DNA of 64,000 nucleotides from NCBI RefSeq assembly GCF_003402535.2, contig NZ_AP025170.1:2418001-2482000 (forward strand). The letters are read 5' to 3'. The notes under the pieces are model-generated. The model did not search any database. It was given only the letters and a program-made list of their open reading frames with translations, and was not told where the DNA came from. Shown here piece after piece: positions 18,744 to 26,605 of this stretch (the first letter of the stretch is position 1; every line of letters starts with the position of its first letter). Both the position numbers and the translations under genes were made by a program. The stretch is from Cupriavidus sp. P-10 (GTDB lineage: Bacteria > Pseudomonadota > Gammaproteobacteria > Burkholderiales > Burkholderiaceae).

Positions 18744-19823
18744 TCAGGCGGCGTGGGTGCTGGGATGCGCGCTGGGCGCGTCTGTCTCCGGGGCGGTCTG
18801 CGCCACGCCAGCGGCGCTGGACTTATCGGCGAAAGCCCGTGCGATACGGGGAATCACGCCATTCTTGGCGGCATCATACCCGCGTTTGATAGCCCACTCA
18901 AAAGAATGGGCATCGGCCGAACCGTGGCTCTTGATCACGAGGCCGCGCAGGCCCAGCAGCGACGCACCGTTGTAGCGCGCCGGATCGAGCCGCTTGGCCA
19001 GCCGCGACAGCACCGGCATGGCCACGGCCGCGAGCAGCTTGGTGAACCACGAGCGGGTGAATTCTTCCTTGATCATGCCGCCGATCATCTTGGCGAGGCC
19101 CTCGGTACTCTTGAGCGCCACATTGCCGACAAAGCCGTCACAGACGACGATATCGGTCGTTCCCTTGAAGATGTCGTTGCCTTCCACGTTTCCGTAGAAA
19201 TTGAGCTCGGAAGCGCGCAGCAGTTCGCCGGCACGCTTGACCACCTCGTTGCCCTTGATGACTTCCTCGCCGATGTTCAGCAGGCCGACGGTCGGGCGTT
19301 CCTTATGGTCCACCACGGCCACCATGGCCTCGGCCATGCGGGCGAACTGCAGCAGGTGCTCGGGTTCGCAGTCGGCGTTGGCGCCGAGATCCAGCACGGT
19401 GGTGCCCCAGCCTTCCTGGTTCGGGATGGTGGTGGCAATGGCCGGCCGCTCGATGCCCTCAAGCGTTTTCAGCACATAGCGCGACACCGCCATCAGCGCG
19501 CCGGTGTTGCCGGCGGAGATGCAGGCGCCGGCCTGGCCTTCCTTGACCTGAGTGACGGCCACGCGCATGGAAGAATCCTTCTTCTTGCGCAGCGCCACCT
19601 CGACCGGGTCATCCATGGTGATGACCTCGGTAGCCTCGACGATGCACACACGCGGATGATCCAGAGCATGCAGCTTCTTCAGCTGCGCCCGGATAGCGTC
19701 CGGCAGGCCCACCAGCACCATCTCGGCATCGTCGTGGCGGGAAAGAAAACTGATCGCCGCGGGCACGGTCACGGACACGCCGTGGTCGCCGCCCATGCAG
19801 TCGATAGCGATTTTGATCGTCAT
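18744..19823 (-). CDS. plsX: Phosphate acyltransferase PlsX
   Basis: PlsX converts acyl-ACP to acyl-phosphate for phospholipid synthesis. [11 protein letters not shown] at the N-terminus is the family signature, and [10 protein letters not shown] and [12 protein letters not shown] follow. The ATG at 19823 gives 359 residues; an upstream extension of 12 residues is less likely. The C-terminus carries a roughly 20-residue Ala/Pro/Thr tail beyond the conserved fold. A perfect-stem terminator lies 63 bases upstream, so expression may depend on read-through from rpmF or on a promoter in the short gap. Confidence 0.96.
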   Translation of the reverse strand: MTIKIAIDCMGGDHGVSVTVPAAISFLSRHDDAEMVLVGLPDAIRAQLKKLHALDHPRVCIVEATEVITMDDPVEVALRKKKDSSMRVAVTQVKEGQAGACISAGNTGALMAVSRYVLKTLEGIERPAIATTIPNQEGWGTTVLDLGANADCEPEHLLQFARMAEAMVAVVDHKERPTVGLLNIGEEVIKGNEVVKRAGELLRASELNFYGNVEGNDIFKGTTDIVVCDGFVGNVALKSTEGLAKMIGGMIKEEFTRSWFTKLLAAVAMPVLSRLAKRLDPARYNGASLLGLRGLVIKSHGSADAHSFEWAIKRGYDAAKNGVIPRIARAFADKSSAAGVAQTAPETDAPSAHPSTHAA

Positions 19824-19885
19824 TGTTCCTGGTACGGATAGCGCAGCGGCGCACACCACGCCCGGTGGTTATCCCGAGCGCCCAA

Positions 19886-19918
19886 CAAAAAAGCGGCAAC
19901 GATCTTGCCGCTTTTTTG
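19886..19918. terminator. Perfect-stem bidirectional terminator in the rpmF-plsX gap
   Basis: CAAAAAAGCGGCAA and TTGCCGCTTTTTTG form a perfect 14-bp stem around a 5-base loop, with a U-run on either strand. It stands between rpmF and plsX, which are both transcribed leftward, so it should attenuate rpmF-plsX read-through. Confidence 0.85.
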
Positions 19919-19986
19919 TGTCTGACCGTCTTGTGTCCGACTTACAGGCATGCGCGAGCGAGACGCAATGTCACGCCACGAAGCTA

Positions 19987-20166
19987 TCAGTCGTTCTTGG
20001 TCTTGATGACCTTGCGGCCACGGTAGTAGCCGTTCGGGCTGACGTGGTGACGCAGGTGGGTTTCGCCGGTGGTCGGCTCGACGGCCAGCGGGGCGACCGT
20101 CAGGTGGTCGTGCGAGCGATGCATGCCGCGCTTGGACGGCGACTTCTTGTTCTGTTGAACAGCCAT
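19987..20166 (-). CDS. rpmF: Ribosomal protein bL32
   Basis: This is the small basic 50S protein L32. The 59-residue product begins [20 protein letters not shown] and ends [15 protein letters not shown], both typical of bL32. The zinc-binding Cys pairs found in some bL32 proteins are absent, so it is of the Cys-free type. An AAGGAG sequence precedes the ATG. It sits between the DUF177 gene and plsX, the classical arrangement. Confidence 0.97.
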   Translation of the reverse strand: MAVQQNKKSPSKRGMHRSHDHLTVAPLAVEPTTGETHLRHHVSPNGYYRGRKVIKTKND

Positions 20167-20286
20167 GATGACTCCTTCGAGAATTTTTCAATATTAACAC
20201 ACGCATCCCGCCCAAGGCGTAGCCGGGGCCCGGCCGGATGCTTCATCAACTACCACCTGCGGAACGCTGCAATCGGCCGGTTGGCC

Positions 20287-20877
20287 TCAGTGCTTGTTCT
20301 TCAGGCCGGCCAGCGCCGCAAAGGGCGACGGCCGCTTTTCTTCCTCTGGCTCAGCTTCGGGCTGGGCCTCGCCGTCCGTGCCGGTCACGAGGCTCTCGTG
20401 CACCGACGGGCAGGCGTCATGCTTGGGGGCCACCGGCAGCGCCAGCAGCACCTCATCTTCAATCAGTTCCAGCAGCGAAAAGTGCTTGGAGCCGGCGATC
20501 ACGTCGACATCGTCGTCGTCCATCGGCGCGGCATCTGCCGCTTCTTCGCTTTCCACTACCTCGAAGCGCGTGGCCGTTTCGATTGGCTCGGCGTAGGGCG
20601 TCAGGCAGCGCTGGCAATCCAGCCACATCCGGCCCTTGACGGTCACATCGAGGAACAGCCGCCGCGCCACCGTGGCGCCCGGCTCGGCCGCCTCTTCGCG
20701 CACGAAGCCAGTGGCCGTATAGGCAAACGTCTCTTCGGGTGCCGAGGCTGGCGCTTGCGCCGCGGTCTCGGCTAAGATGCGCGGCAAATCCCGCACCGCC
20801 ACGTCGCCGTTCAGGCTTTCGCTCTTGCGGCAGAACGCGAAGAGATCGAGCGCGCGCAGGTCAATTGGCTGGGTCAT
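20287..20877 (-). CDS. yceD: DUF177/YceD family protein
   Basis: The 196-residue acidic protein has the DUF177 core. CQRCLTPY near residues 80-87 is the usual Cys motif, and a conserved acidic segment lies around LLELIEDEVLLALP. YceD family members are encoded upstream of rpmF in most bacteria and have been linked to 23S rRNA maturation or ribosome-related roles in some organisms. The ATG at 20877 (MTQPIDL) fits the family; a 24-residue upstream extension does not. It leads the rpmF-plsX-fab region. Confidence 0.9.
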   Translation of the reverse strand: MTQPIDLRALDLFAFCRKSESLNGDVAVRDLPRILAETAAQAPASAPEETFAYTATGFVREEAAEPGATVARRLFLDVTVKGRMWLDCQRCLTPYAEPIETATRFEVVESEEAADAAPMDDDDVDVIAGSKHFSLLELIEDEVLLALPVAPKHDACPSVHESLVTGTDGEAQPEAEPEEEKRPSPFAALAGLKNKH

Positions 20878-21072
20878 GTGCGTGGCTCCGGTCGTATTGC
20901 AATGACTGGCTCGCCACATTCCACGCCTGTGCTGACTGCGGCCGCGCACATCGGCGGCACAGCGCCCAGGTGAGGATGCGGCAAAACGCGCGATTATACG
21001 ATGTAAACCTTGTGGAGGTCAAAGGTCTTGCCAGGCAAACCTTGCCTCATTCCTGTTACGCTTCAATCACTT

Positions 21073-21672
21073 ATGCATCAAGACCCCCGCCCCAGGCTGA
21101 TCCTCGGCTCCGGCTCACCCTACCGCCGCGAGTTGCTCGAGCGGCTGCGCATCCCCTTCGAAGTGGCCACCCCGGACATCGACGAAACCCCGCTTGCCGG
21201 CGAAACGCCGGAGGCAACCGCCCTGCGCCTGTCGCAACGCAAGGCCGAGGCCATCATGGCGCGGCACCCGGGTGCACTGGTGATCGGCTCGGACCAGGTG
21301 CTGACACTGGACGGGGCGCAGATGGGCAAGCCCGGCACGCACGACAAGGCCGTGGCGCAACTGCGCCGCATGCGCGGGCGTACCGCCACCTTCCACTCGG
21401 CGCTATGCCTGCTGGACGGTCGCACCGGCACCGTGCAACTGGCCGACGTGCAGACCCGCGTGACCATGCGCGACCTGAGCGATGCCGAGATCGAAACCTA
21501 CCTGCAGCTGGAACGTCCCTATGACGTGGCGGGCAGCGCCAAGTCCGAAGGACTGGGCATCACGCTGCTCGAGCGCGTCGAGTCCGACGACCCCACGGCG
21601 CTGGTCGGACTGCCGCTGATCGCGCTGACCGGCATGCTGCGCCAGGCCGGCTACCCGCTGCTCGCGGCATGA
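21073..21672 (+). CDS. Maf-family nucleotide pyrophosphatase (YceF subgroup)
   Basis: This is a house-cleaning enzyme. Members of the YceF subgroup hydrolyse 7-methyl-GTP and other Maf proteins hydrolyse dTTP or UTP. LILGSGSPYRRELL at the N-terminus is the Maf signature, and IGSDQVLTLDG holds the catalytic Asp. The 199-residue length fits. The ATG at 21073 is chosen because the frame upstream is not conserved-looking. It is divergent from the DUF177 gene and starts a two-gene plus-strand unit with the methyltransferase-like gene 16 bases downstream. Confidence 0.92.
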   Translation: MHQDPRPRLILGSGSPYRRELLERLRIPFEVATPDIDETPLAGETPEATALRLSQRKAEAIMARHPGALVIGSDQVLTLDGAQMGKPGTHDKAVAQLRRMRGRTATFHSALCLLDGRTGTVQLADVQTRVTMRDLSDAEIETYLQLERPYDVAGSAKSEGLGITLLERVESDDPTALVGLPLIALTGMLRQAGYPLLAA

Positions 21673-21688
21673 CGCACCGGAACTAACC

Positions 21689-22420
21689 ATGAGCGGCAAT
21701 CTTTTCCTGATTCCCAATACCCTCGGCAAGCGCGACGAAGCCGATCCGCTGGCCGAAGTCATTCCCGCCGGCGTGCAGCAGATCGCTGCCAGCCTCGACT
21801 ACCTGGTCGCCGAAAACGCCAAGACCGCCCGTGCATTCCTGAAGAAGCTGGGCGAAACCACCCCGCTGGCACGCCCGATCCAGCAGATCGAGATCCGCGA
21901 GCTGAACGTCAACACGCGGGCCGATGCGCTGGCCGAACTGCTCGCGCCGATCCAGGCCGGCCGCGACGGCGGCCTGCTGTCCGAAGCCGGCGTGCCAGCG
22001 GTGGCGGACCCCGGCGCCGAACTGGTGCGGCTGGCGCATGCGCGCGGCATCCGGGTGCGCCCGCTGGTCGGGCCCAGCTCAATCCTGCTGGCGGTGATGG
22101 GCTCGGGCCTGAACGGCCAGAGCTTTGCCTTCAACGGCTACCTGCCGGTTGATGCCAACGAGCGCGCGCAGCGGCTGCGGGAGCTGGAACAGCGCTCGCG
22201 CAAGTCCAGCCAGACGCAGGTGTTCATCGAAACGCCGTACCGCAACGCGGCGCTGCTCGAAGCGATGCGCCAGCATTGCGCCGGCACCACGCTGCTGTCG
22301 GTGGCGGTGGACCTGACGCTGCCGACCGAAACCATCGTCACGCTGCCACTGTCGGCCTGGCGCGCGGACCGGATCGAGCTGCACAAGCGGCCGGCAATCT
22401 TTTCGCTGCTGGCCGCCTGA
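21689..22420 (+). CDS. Tetrapyrrole-methylase-fold SAM-dependent methyltransferase, RsmI-related
   Basis: The 243-residue protein has the tetrapyrrole methylase fold. LLSEAGVPAVADPGAELVRLAH is close to the RsmI SAM-binding stretch, followed by PLVGPSSILLAVMGSGLNGQ and FIETPYRN. However, the N-terminus reads NLFLIPNTLGKRD rather than the glycine-rich ATPIGN start of true RsmI, and the protein is about 40 residues shorter. It is therefore a paralogue class and rRNA methylation is not assured. It lies 16 bases after maf and ends at a clear terminator. Confidence 0.8.
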   Translation: MSGNLFLIPNTLGKRDEADPLAEVIPAGVQQIAASLDYLVAENAKTARAFLKKLGETTPLARPIQQIEIRELNVNTRADALAELLAPIQAGRDGGLLSEAGVPAVADPGAELVRLAHARGIRVRPLVGPSSILLAVMGSGLNGQSFAFNGYLPVDANERAQRLRELEQRSRKSSQTQVFIETPYRNAALLEAMRQHCAGTTLLSVAVDLTLPTETIVTLPLSAWRADRIELHKRPAIFSLLAA

Positions 22421-22440
22421 GCACGCCGGCAAATGCAGAA

Positions 22441-22464
22441 AGGGGCGCAATGGCGCCCCTTTTT
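22441..22464. terminator. Intrinsic terminator between methyltransferase and S49 peptidase genes
   Basis: An 8-bp stem AGGGGCGC/GCGCCCCT with an AATG loop is followed by TTTTT. An AAA run on the left side may let it also serve the convergent sppA gene. Confidence 0.8.
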
Positions 22465-22485
22465 CACCTGGCCAATCGATGCGCC

Positions 22486-23661
22486 TCAGTGCATGCCCTG
22501 CATGCGCGTGCTCCACAGCATGGTCTTCATCGCCGCGGTGCCGACCGCGGCACCGAAGCGCTTGGCCACGCGCTCGGCGATGTTCTCCCTGACCGTATAG
22601 TCGACGATATCCTCTGCCTTGAGCACGTCGCGCGCGACGGAATCGGCAGTCCCTAACGCGTCGGCCAGGCCCAGTTCGATGCTGCGCTCGCCCGACCAGA
22701 ACAGCCCGGAGAACAGATCCGGATCGTCCTTGAGCCGGTCGCCCCGGCCTTCCTTCACCACGTCGATGAACTGCTCGTGGATTTCCTTGAGCATCGTCTC
22801 AGCGTAGGCCTTCTGCCTGGGCACCTGCGGCGAGAACGGGTCGAGCATTCCCTTGTTGGACCCCGATGTGTACAGCCGACGCTCCACACCCAGCTTGTCC
22901 ATCAGGCCGGTAAAGCCGAAACCATCCATCAGCACGCCGATCGAGCCGACGATGCTGGCCTTGTCGACATAGATCTTGTCGGCCGCCGCAGCCACGTAAT
23001 AGCCACCCGAGGCACAGATTTCCTCGATCACCACATAGAACGGCTTGGACGGATAGAGCCCGCGCAAACGGTGGATCTCGTCATTGATGATCCCGGCCTG
23101 CACCGGCGAGCCACCCGGCGAGTTGATCTTGAGGATCACGCCGGCGGCATTGGCGTCGGCGAAGGCCGCCTGCAGCGAAGCATTGATCGATTCGGCGCTG
23201 GCCGGCGTACCGGCTGAAATCTCGCCCTCCAGCGTGACCATTGCGGTATGGCGGCCGGACGTGTTGATGCCGTCGCCCTTGAAATCGAACAGCGCGATGA
23301 AGATCAGCGCCAGCAGGCCCAGCCCGACGAAGCGGAAGAAGATGCGCCAGCGGCGTGCGGCGCGCTGCTCGCGCAGCGATGCCGTCAGCACCTTTTCCAA
23401 TACCTCGCGCTCCCAGCCCGCCGCGCCCACCGGTCCGCTGCCGGCCGCTCGGGCATCCCCAGCCATGCGGGCCTTGCGTTCGCGCTGCTCGCGCCGCGCC
23501 GCATCGTCGCCGGCGCGCAACTCGTGGTCCAGTGGATAGTCGGCCTGCTTCGCGGTGACCAGGCGTTCGGACTCGGGCCGGTTCGCATTGTCCTGCCCAG
23601 GTTCACGCGATTCGTCCGATGTTCCCGGTTGACCATTAGGCGGCTTCTGTTCTTCTGTCAT
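22486..23661 (-). CDS. sppA: S49-family signal peptide peptidase (SppA type)
   Basis: This membrane serine protease degrades cleaved signal peptides. A charged N-terminal region of about 110 residues, rich in Gln, Glu and Arg, is followed by a transmembrane segment (FFRFVGLGLLALIFIALF). The peptidase S49 domain has the ICASGGYYVA motif with the nucleophile Ser and the preceding LKINSPGGSPVQAG stretch. The length of 391 residues matches the short SppA form. The ATG at 23661 has a better context than the upstream extension. It is the last gene of rluC-gph-Rieske-sppA. Confidence 0.93.
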   Translation of the reverse strand: MTEEQKPPNGQPGTSDESREPGQDNANRPESERLVTAKQADYPLDHELRAGDDAARREQRERKARMAGDARAAGSGPVGAAGWEREVLEKVLTASLREQRAARRWRIFFRFVGLGLLALIFIALFDFKGDGINTSGRHTAMVTLEGEISAGTPASAESINASLQAAFADANAAGVILKINSPGGSPVQAGIINDEIHRLRGLYPSKPFYVVIEEICASGGYYVAAAADKIYVDKASIVGSIGVLMDGFGFTGLMDKLGVERRLYTSGSNKGMLDPFSPQVPRQKAYAETMLKEIHEQFIDVVKEGRGDRLKDDPDLFSGLFWSGERSIELGLADALGTADSVARDVLKAEDIVDYTVRENIAERVAKRFGAAVGTAAMKTMLWSTRMQGMH

Positions 23662-23717
23662 GCAACTCGCTCGTGGAAAGCTTGGAAACACAATGGGCGG
23701 GCCAGGCCGCCCGTCAT

Positions 23718-24116
23718 TCAGGCGCCGTCCGCTTGCGCGGCGGCGCGGTACGGACCTTCAGGCAACCAGAAGACCTGGCCATCGCGCTCTTCTATGCGCA
23801 GCTTGGCCAGCGCCGCGCCGCGGCAGGGACCGCCGACGCATTCGCCGCTATCCGGTGCATAAACCGCGCCATGTGTGGCGCACATCAAGTATAGGCCCGA
23901 GCTATCGAAGAACCGCCCCTCCTGCCAGTCCAGTTCCATCGGCACATGCGCGCACTGGTTGAGGTAGCCATGCGCGGCGCCGTCGAACCGCACCACGAAG
24001 GCACCAATCTCGCGGCTATCCAGCGCCACCGAGAAGCGCACCCCCAGCCCGCCCTCTTCCAGGTCTGCCGCGGCGCAAAGCCGCACCGGCCCCTGGCTGG
24101 CACCGACCTCAGGCAT
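23718..24116 (-). CDS. Rieske [2Fe-2S] ferredoxin-like protein
   Basis: In this 132-residue Rieske domain, CAHVP supplies the first Cys/His pair and CATHG the second, the ligand pattern of 2Fe-2S Rieske clusters. There is no signal peptide or membrane segment, so it is a soluble cytoplasmic electron carrier or a domain of unknown partner. Its ATG overlaps the gph stop region by eight bases, so translation is coupled. The same Rieske-gph-sppA order occurs in related genomes, but no function is established. Confidence 0.88.
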   Translation of the reverse strand: MPEVGASQGPVRLCAAADLEEGGLGVRFSVALDSREIGAFVVRFDGAAHGYLNQCAHVPMELDWQEGRFFDSSGLYLMCATHGAVYAPDSGECVGGPCRGAALAKLRIEERDGQVFWLPEGPYRAAAQADGA

Positions 24117-24768
24117 GGGCCAGCAACCAGTCGGTCAGGTCGGCGATCGACGAGGCGCAATGCACCGGCGCCATCGCCCGCAGCGAGTCGCCTGGATGTG
24201 CACCATAACACACACCAATCCCGGCAGCACCAGCATTGACCGCCATCTGCAGGTCATGGGTGGTGTCGCCCACCATCACCGTGCGCTCCATATCCTGGCC
24301 GAGTTCGCGCGTCAGTTCCTGCAGCATGGCCGGATGCGGCTTGGAGAAGGTCTCGTCGGCACAGCGGGTGGCGTCAAAGAGCTGGGTCAGGCCGCTGGCG
24401 GCCAGCGCGCGCTGCAGGCCGACGCGGGTCTTGCCGGTGGCGACACCAAGGAAGTAATGCTCTCGGCGCAGCGTTTCCAGCATCTCGCGCACGCCGTCGA
24501 ACAGCACGAGGTCGGCGTCGCGGGTCAGGAAGTGGTAGCGATAGCGCTCCGCGAGGCGCGGGTAGTCGACGGGGTCAAGCGTGGGCACGGCGTACGACAA
24601 GGCATCCTTCAGCCCCAGCCCGATCACATGGCTGGCCGCGCTGTCGTCCGGCACGGGCAGGCCCAGGTCGCGGCTGGCAAGCTGGATGCACTTGGCAATG
24701 GTCGGGGTCGAGTCCATCAGTGTCCCGTCCCAGTCGAATACGATCAGGTCAAACTGTTGCCTGGCCAT
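24109..24768 (-). CDS. gph: HAD-family phosphatase, phosphoglycolate phosphatase-like
   Basis: In this 219-residue HAD hydrolase, VFDWDGTLMDS is motif I with the nucleophile Asp, GVATGKTR is motif II and MVGDTTHDLQMAVNAG is motif IV. The helical cap after motif I is of the Gph/PGP type. The substrate is unproven: 2-phosphoglycolate is the family default, but nucleotide or pyrophosphate substrates are possible. ATG 24768 is used. It follows rluC by 29 bases and overlaps the Rieske gene. Confidence 0.88.
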   Translation of the reverse strand: MARQQFDLIVFDWDGTLMDSTPTIAKCIQLASRDLGLPVPDDSAASHVIGLGLKDALSYAVPTLDPVDYPRLAERYRYHFLTRDADLVLFDGVREMLETLRREHYFLGVATGKTRVGLQRALAASGLTQLFDATRCADETFSKPHPAMLQELTRELGQDMERTVMVGDTTHDLQMAVNAGAAGIGVCYGAHPGDSLRAMAPVHCASSIADLTDWLLAHA

Positions 24769-24797
24769 GGTTGTCCTTTGGCGTGAATTGCGCAGCC

Positions 24798-25802
24798 CTA
24801 CTCCGGAGCACGCAGTTGTCGCAATTGTTGCAGGAATCCGACGCATTCGTCCGGCAACGGCGCCTCGACGGTCAGCGGTGCGCCCGTTGCCGGGTGGATA
24901 AACACCAGCCGATGGGCATGCAGGAACATGCGCTTGATGCCCGGCTTCGCCGCGGAGCGCGCCAGCGACTTGTTCAGCGCGAAATCACCGTACTTTTCGT
25001 CGCCGACGATCGGGAATCCCGAATGGGCCAAGTGAACGCGGATCTGGTGGGTCCGGCCGGTCTTGAGCTCCGCTTCCAGCAAGGTAAAACCGGAAAACGC
25101 CTCGACCCGGTTGAACACCGTGTGCGAAGCCAGGCCGTCAGCCTGGACCCGTACGCGCCGCTCCCCTTCTGCCGTGGTGTACTTATATAGAGGCAGCTTC
25201 ACATGCTGCCGCGAATTCGGGAATTCGCCGGCCACGCAGGCGAAATACCGCTTGTCCATGCTGTTGCCGCGGATCTGCTCATGCAGGTGGACCAGCGCCG
25301 AGCGCTTCTTGGCCAGCATCAGGATGCCCGAGGTCTCGCGGTCGAGGCGGTGCACCAACTCCAGGAACTTGGCCTGCGGCCTGGCCTGGCGCAACTGCTC
25401 GATCACACCGAAGGCAACGCCCGAGCCGCCATGGACCGCCACGCCGGCGGGCTTGTTCACCACCAGTAGCTGAGCATCCTCGAACAGCACCGGGAATTCG
25501 CTGGCTGGCACGGGCTGCGCCCCGGCGGATTGAGACGGAGTCGCCACACGCATCGGGGGAATTCGCACCACGTCGCCCGATTGCAGGCGATAAGTGGCAT
25601 CGATACGCCCCTTGTTGACCCGCACCTCGCCCGACCGCAATACCCGGTAGATATGGCTCTTGGGTACGCCCTTGGCCACCTTCAGCAGGAAGTTGTCGAT
25701 GCGCTGGCCTTCAGAGCCTTCATCGATCGTGACATACGCCACCTGCGGGCTTGCCGGCGCTACATCGGCAGGCTTTTCAATTTGATGGCGTAACTCATTC
25801 AT
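24798..25802 (-). CDS. rluC: 23S rRNA pseudouridine synthase RluC
   Basis: RluC modifies uridines 955, 2504 and 2580 of 23S rRNA. An S4 domain lies near the N-terminus (QRIDNFLLKVAKGVPKSHIYRVLRSG), and the catalytic RluA-type domain has VHRLDRETSGIL with the active Asp. The length of 334 residues is right. ATG 25802 is chosen over an upstream start that adds 22 unrelated residues. It is divergent from rne across about 800 bases, the same arrangement as in E. coli. Confidence 0.96.
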   Translation of the reverse strand: MNELRHQIEKPADVAPASPQVAYVTIDEGSEGQRIDNFLLKVAKGVPKSHIYRVLRSGEVRVNKGRIDATYRLQSGDVVRIPPMRVATPSQSAGAQPVPASEFPVLFEDAQLLVVNKPAGVAVHGGSGVAFGVIEQLRQARPQAKFLELVHRLDRETSGILMLAKKRSALVHLHEQIRGNSMDKRYFACVAGEFPNSRQHVKLPLYKYTTAEGERRVRVQADGLASHTVFNRVEAFSGFTLLEAELKTGRTHQIRVHLAHSGFPIVGDEKYGDFALNKSLARSAAKPGIKRMFLHAHRLVFIHPATGAPLTVEAPLPDECVGFLQQLRQLRAPE

Positions 25803-26605
25803 TTTCAATATAATTTCCTCGCTGTTCCGGCCGGGGGCCGGCAGCGCAAGACCTGTGTAAGCGATCAATCCCGTGATTAATCTTGGATTGACCGCATTCT
25901 ACACTTGGGGTCGCCGCCAACCCGGCCCGTCTTCCGCCCTGCGCCGCTTCATTGCGTGATCCGCGCGGGCGCCAGACAACCAAATGGCGGTAAAAGCAGC
26001 ACGCACGATATCGCCGGCACGCAGGAAGTCGCCCAAAGGAGGCTTCGGCGCAGCAGGCGATGACGTGGGAACAGAGTGTTCAGGTAAAACAGAATTTAAG
26101 AGTGGATGCCCCGTAGGCATCCGCTTCGGTGAGAGAAGTCCCGCCTGCACCGGGAAACGGTGCCGGCCGGCAGGCCAGCCTGCCGCCTGACTGGAAATAC
26201 CGGCGCCCGGTCGCAGAACTCCAAGAAGTAGTAGGTGCGCCCGCCAGGAGATGTCAGGCAGCATTGGCAGCCTTGCCGTGTCCGAAAAATTTGCTCTTTG
26301 ACGCGTCTAGGCCTTCCGCGGTCCGGCCGCGATGCCGCCGGCGCCAGTTGCGCCGCTGCCCAGCATCGCCTCCGGAACGGGAACGCGCCAGTGTCTGCCA
26401 GAGCAGCCGCCGGCGTCCTCTCCCGCCCCACGGACGTTACCCCGACGTCATCGCCTCTCTTTCACCCGCGCCCAGCCGCTCGCCTTCGCGCGAAACGGCG
26501 CTTTCCGGCAATTCTCGCGCCTTCGCTCGCTCCCTCGCGTGCTCCATGGATCGCCGCGGACACCGCCCAGACGGTGCAACCGCGGCTCTGGAGTGAGGTA
26601 TTGCG
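25803..26605 (+). other. Long rluC-rne intergenic region and putative rne leader
   Basis: This is 803 bases without a credible gene between divergent rluC and rne. Two perfect 7-bp hairpins can be seen on the rne strand: GGATGCC/GGCATCC (26104-26122) and CGGCAGG/CCTGCCG (26168-26185). GTGAGG lies upstream of the rne ATG. A long structured 5' untranslated leader is expected because RNase E autoregulates through its own leader in E. coli. I could not identify the promoter with confidence. A 68-codon frame at 25984 lacks coding signs. Confidence 0.6.

Noticed and set aside
25984..26190. A 68-codon frame in the rluC-rne gap
   Set aside because: There is no good ribosome-binding site, the composition is shadow-like and it overlaps the leader hairpins.
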